This document shows, in pieces, positions 5,439 to 6,107 of a stretch of DNA of 6,107 bases. The translations under genes were made by a program, and so were the position numbers. The notes under the pieces were generated by a model. It was not told where the DNA came from, did not search any database, and saw only the letters and a list, made by a program, of their open reading frames with translations. Source of the DNA: Bacillota bacterium (GTDB taxonomy: Bacteria > Bacillota_B > Desulfitobacteriia > Desulfitobacteriales > Desulfitobacteriaceae); assembly GCA_021779415.1 (NCBI GenBank), contig JAJYAS010000234.1, positions 1 to 6,107 of the forward strand. Reading direction: 5' to 3'. How positions within the stretch are numbered: position 1 is the stretch's first letter; every line of letters begins with the position of its first letter.

Positions 5439-6107
5439 AATCTGTGCGAAGCGGTGGTTCCTGCTGCGGTTTAGGCACAGCGGGAACATGAGGCATGCCG
5501 CCTTGAGCTGATACTGTAGAGGGTTCTGTTTCATCCTCCACTTCTTCACAAACAATATGACGTTTGATGATTTCTTCTTCAAGCTCTCTGTGGTCAGCAT
5601 AGGCCACCTTGCGGGCAGATTTTTCCTCAATCTCATAGACCTTTTCAAATTTGATGCCCCATTCTAGGAACAGCTTGAGGATGGTTCTCATAGGATAAGT
5701 TCCGGTCTTGGTGACAATAAAGTTTCCTTTGGGCAAGGTCTTTAACTCATCTGGTGTCATCAAGGGGCGCTGAATCATCTGCAGGGATTGGGAAGGATCA
5801 TTCTTGCCACGGCTGACGGAGCCGGACATGACGGTTTTGTTGCCGAGGCTCTTGGAAAGTATCTCCGCTGATTCCGAGTTTGGAGCAAAGCCGCCGAAGA
5901 TGGTATCCTGGCAGTTATCAATAATAATGGCTGAACCTTCCTTGCCATAGTTCTTTTCAAGCTGTGCGAAGCTCTGTATGATGGCCACAATGGAAACACG
6001 GCGGGAGCGGGAAGCAGAGAACATCATCTCCGCACTATCAATCTTGGGGATGGTCCCGATCTCATCCAGGTACATCATGACACGGTTCTTGAGCTTGCCG
6101 CCTGTTT
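5437..6107 (-). CDS. VirD4/TraG-family type IV coupling ATPase, C-terminal part
   Basis: The gene is open through the right edge, so the N-terminal part (membrane helices and Walker A) lies outside the window; 222 residues are visible. It is the ATPase that links the relaxase-DNA complex to the type IV secretion channel during conjugation, at the inner membrane. Near the start of the visible part, VMMYLDEIGTIPKID carries the Walker B acidic pair (visible D14, E15). It is followed by SASRSRRVSIVAIIQSFAQL and IIDNCQDTIFGGF, the typical late VirD4/TraG core including the conserved Q-S-x-x-Q-L element. An EEIIKRH region and a Pro/Gln-rich tail (PHVPAVPKPQQEPP) end the protein. The ATG at 6078 is internal, since the frame stays open to the edge. 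The segment is richer in G+C than the operon at 2827-4567, suggesting horizontal origin. The stop overlaps the ribosome binding site of the HTH gene. Confidence 0.88.
   Translation of the reverse strand, partial: TGGKLKNRVMMYLDEIGTIPKIDSAEMMFSASRSRRVSIVAIIQSFAQLEKNYGKEGSAIIIDNCQDTIFGGFAPNSESAEILSKSLGNKTVMSGSVSRGKNDPSQSLQMIQRPLMTPDELKTLPKGNFIVTKTGTYPMRTILKLFLEWGIKFEKVYEIEEKSARKVAYADHRELEEEIIKRHIVCEEVEDETEPSTVSAQGGMPHVPAVPKPQQEPPLRTD

Noticed and set aside
5352..5999. Two other minus-strand open frames (5352-5648 and 5775-5999)
   Set aside because: Both lie in alternative frames within the VirD4/TraG-like coding region, whose motifs are clear.

Overview
The window looks like a low-to-moderate G+C Firmicute chromosome, probably a clostridial or Peptococcaceae-type anaerobe. 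The clues are strong GGAGG-type ribosome binding sites, use of TTG and GTG starts, BcrC- and YuiD-like proteins close to those of Bacillus, and a clostridial-type conjugative element fragment at the right edge. The genus is an inference.

Left third (56-2740, plus strand): three envelope genes in a row. They are a BcrC-like PAP2 undecaprenyl-diphosphatase, a YuiD-like divergent PAP2 protein, and a membrane-anchored metallophosphoesterase whose catalytic domain is predicted to lie outside the cell. Together they suggest dephosphorylation of lipid carriers or other phosphorylated compounds at the membrane surface. The substrate of the last two is unknown.

Middle (2827-4631, minus strand): a compact two-gene operon with a 14-nt overlap. 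The first gene encodes a short protein consisting essentially of a ChrB N-terminal-like domain plus an acidic helical tail. The second encodes an MFS exporter-like permease. Their promoter (TTGTAA, 17 bp, TGATATATT) lies inside a perfect 19-bp inverted repeat, and each arm of that repeat is itself a palindrome. This is the most striking regulatory structure in the window and suggests a tightly repressed, inducible efflux operon. The operon converges on the metallophosphoesterase gene, and a bidirectional terminator separates them.

Right third (4632-6107, minus strand): debris of an integrative conjugative element. It holds the C-terminal part of a VirD4/TraG coupling ATPase that runs off the window, a small helix-turn-helix protein coupled to it, about 280 bases of unrecognised DNA with inverted repeats, and a frameshifted C-terminal scrap of a large serine recombinase. 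The coupling protein gene is visibly richer in G+C than the middle operon, which fits horizontal origin. The recombinase scrap close to the transfer genes suggests internal deletion of the element.

I found no CRISPR array, rRNA or tRNA gene. The best candidate for something little described is the ChrB-N-domain/MFS pair with its nested operator.
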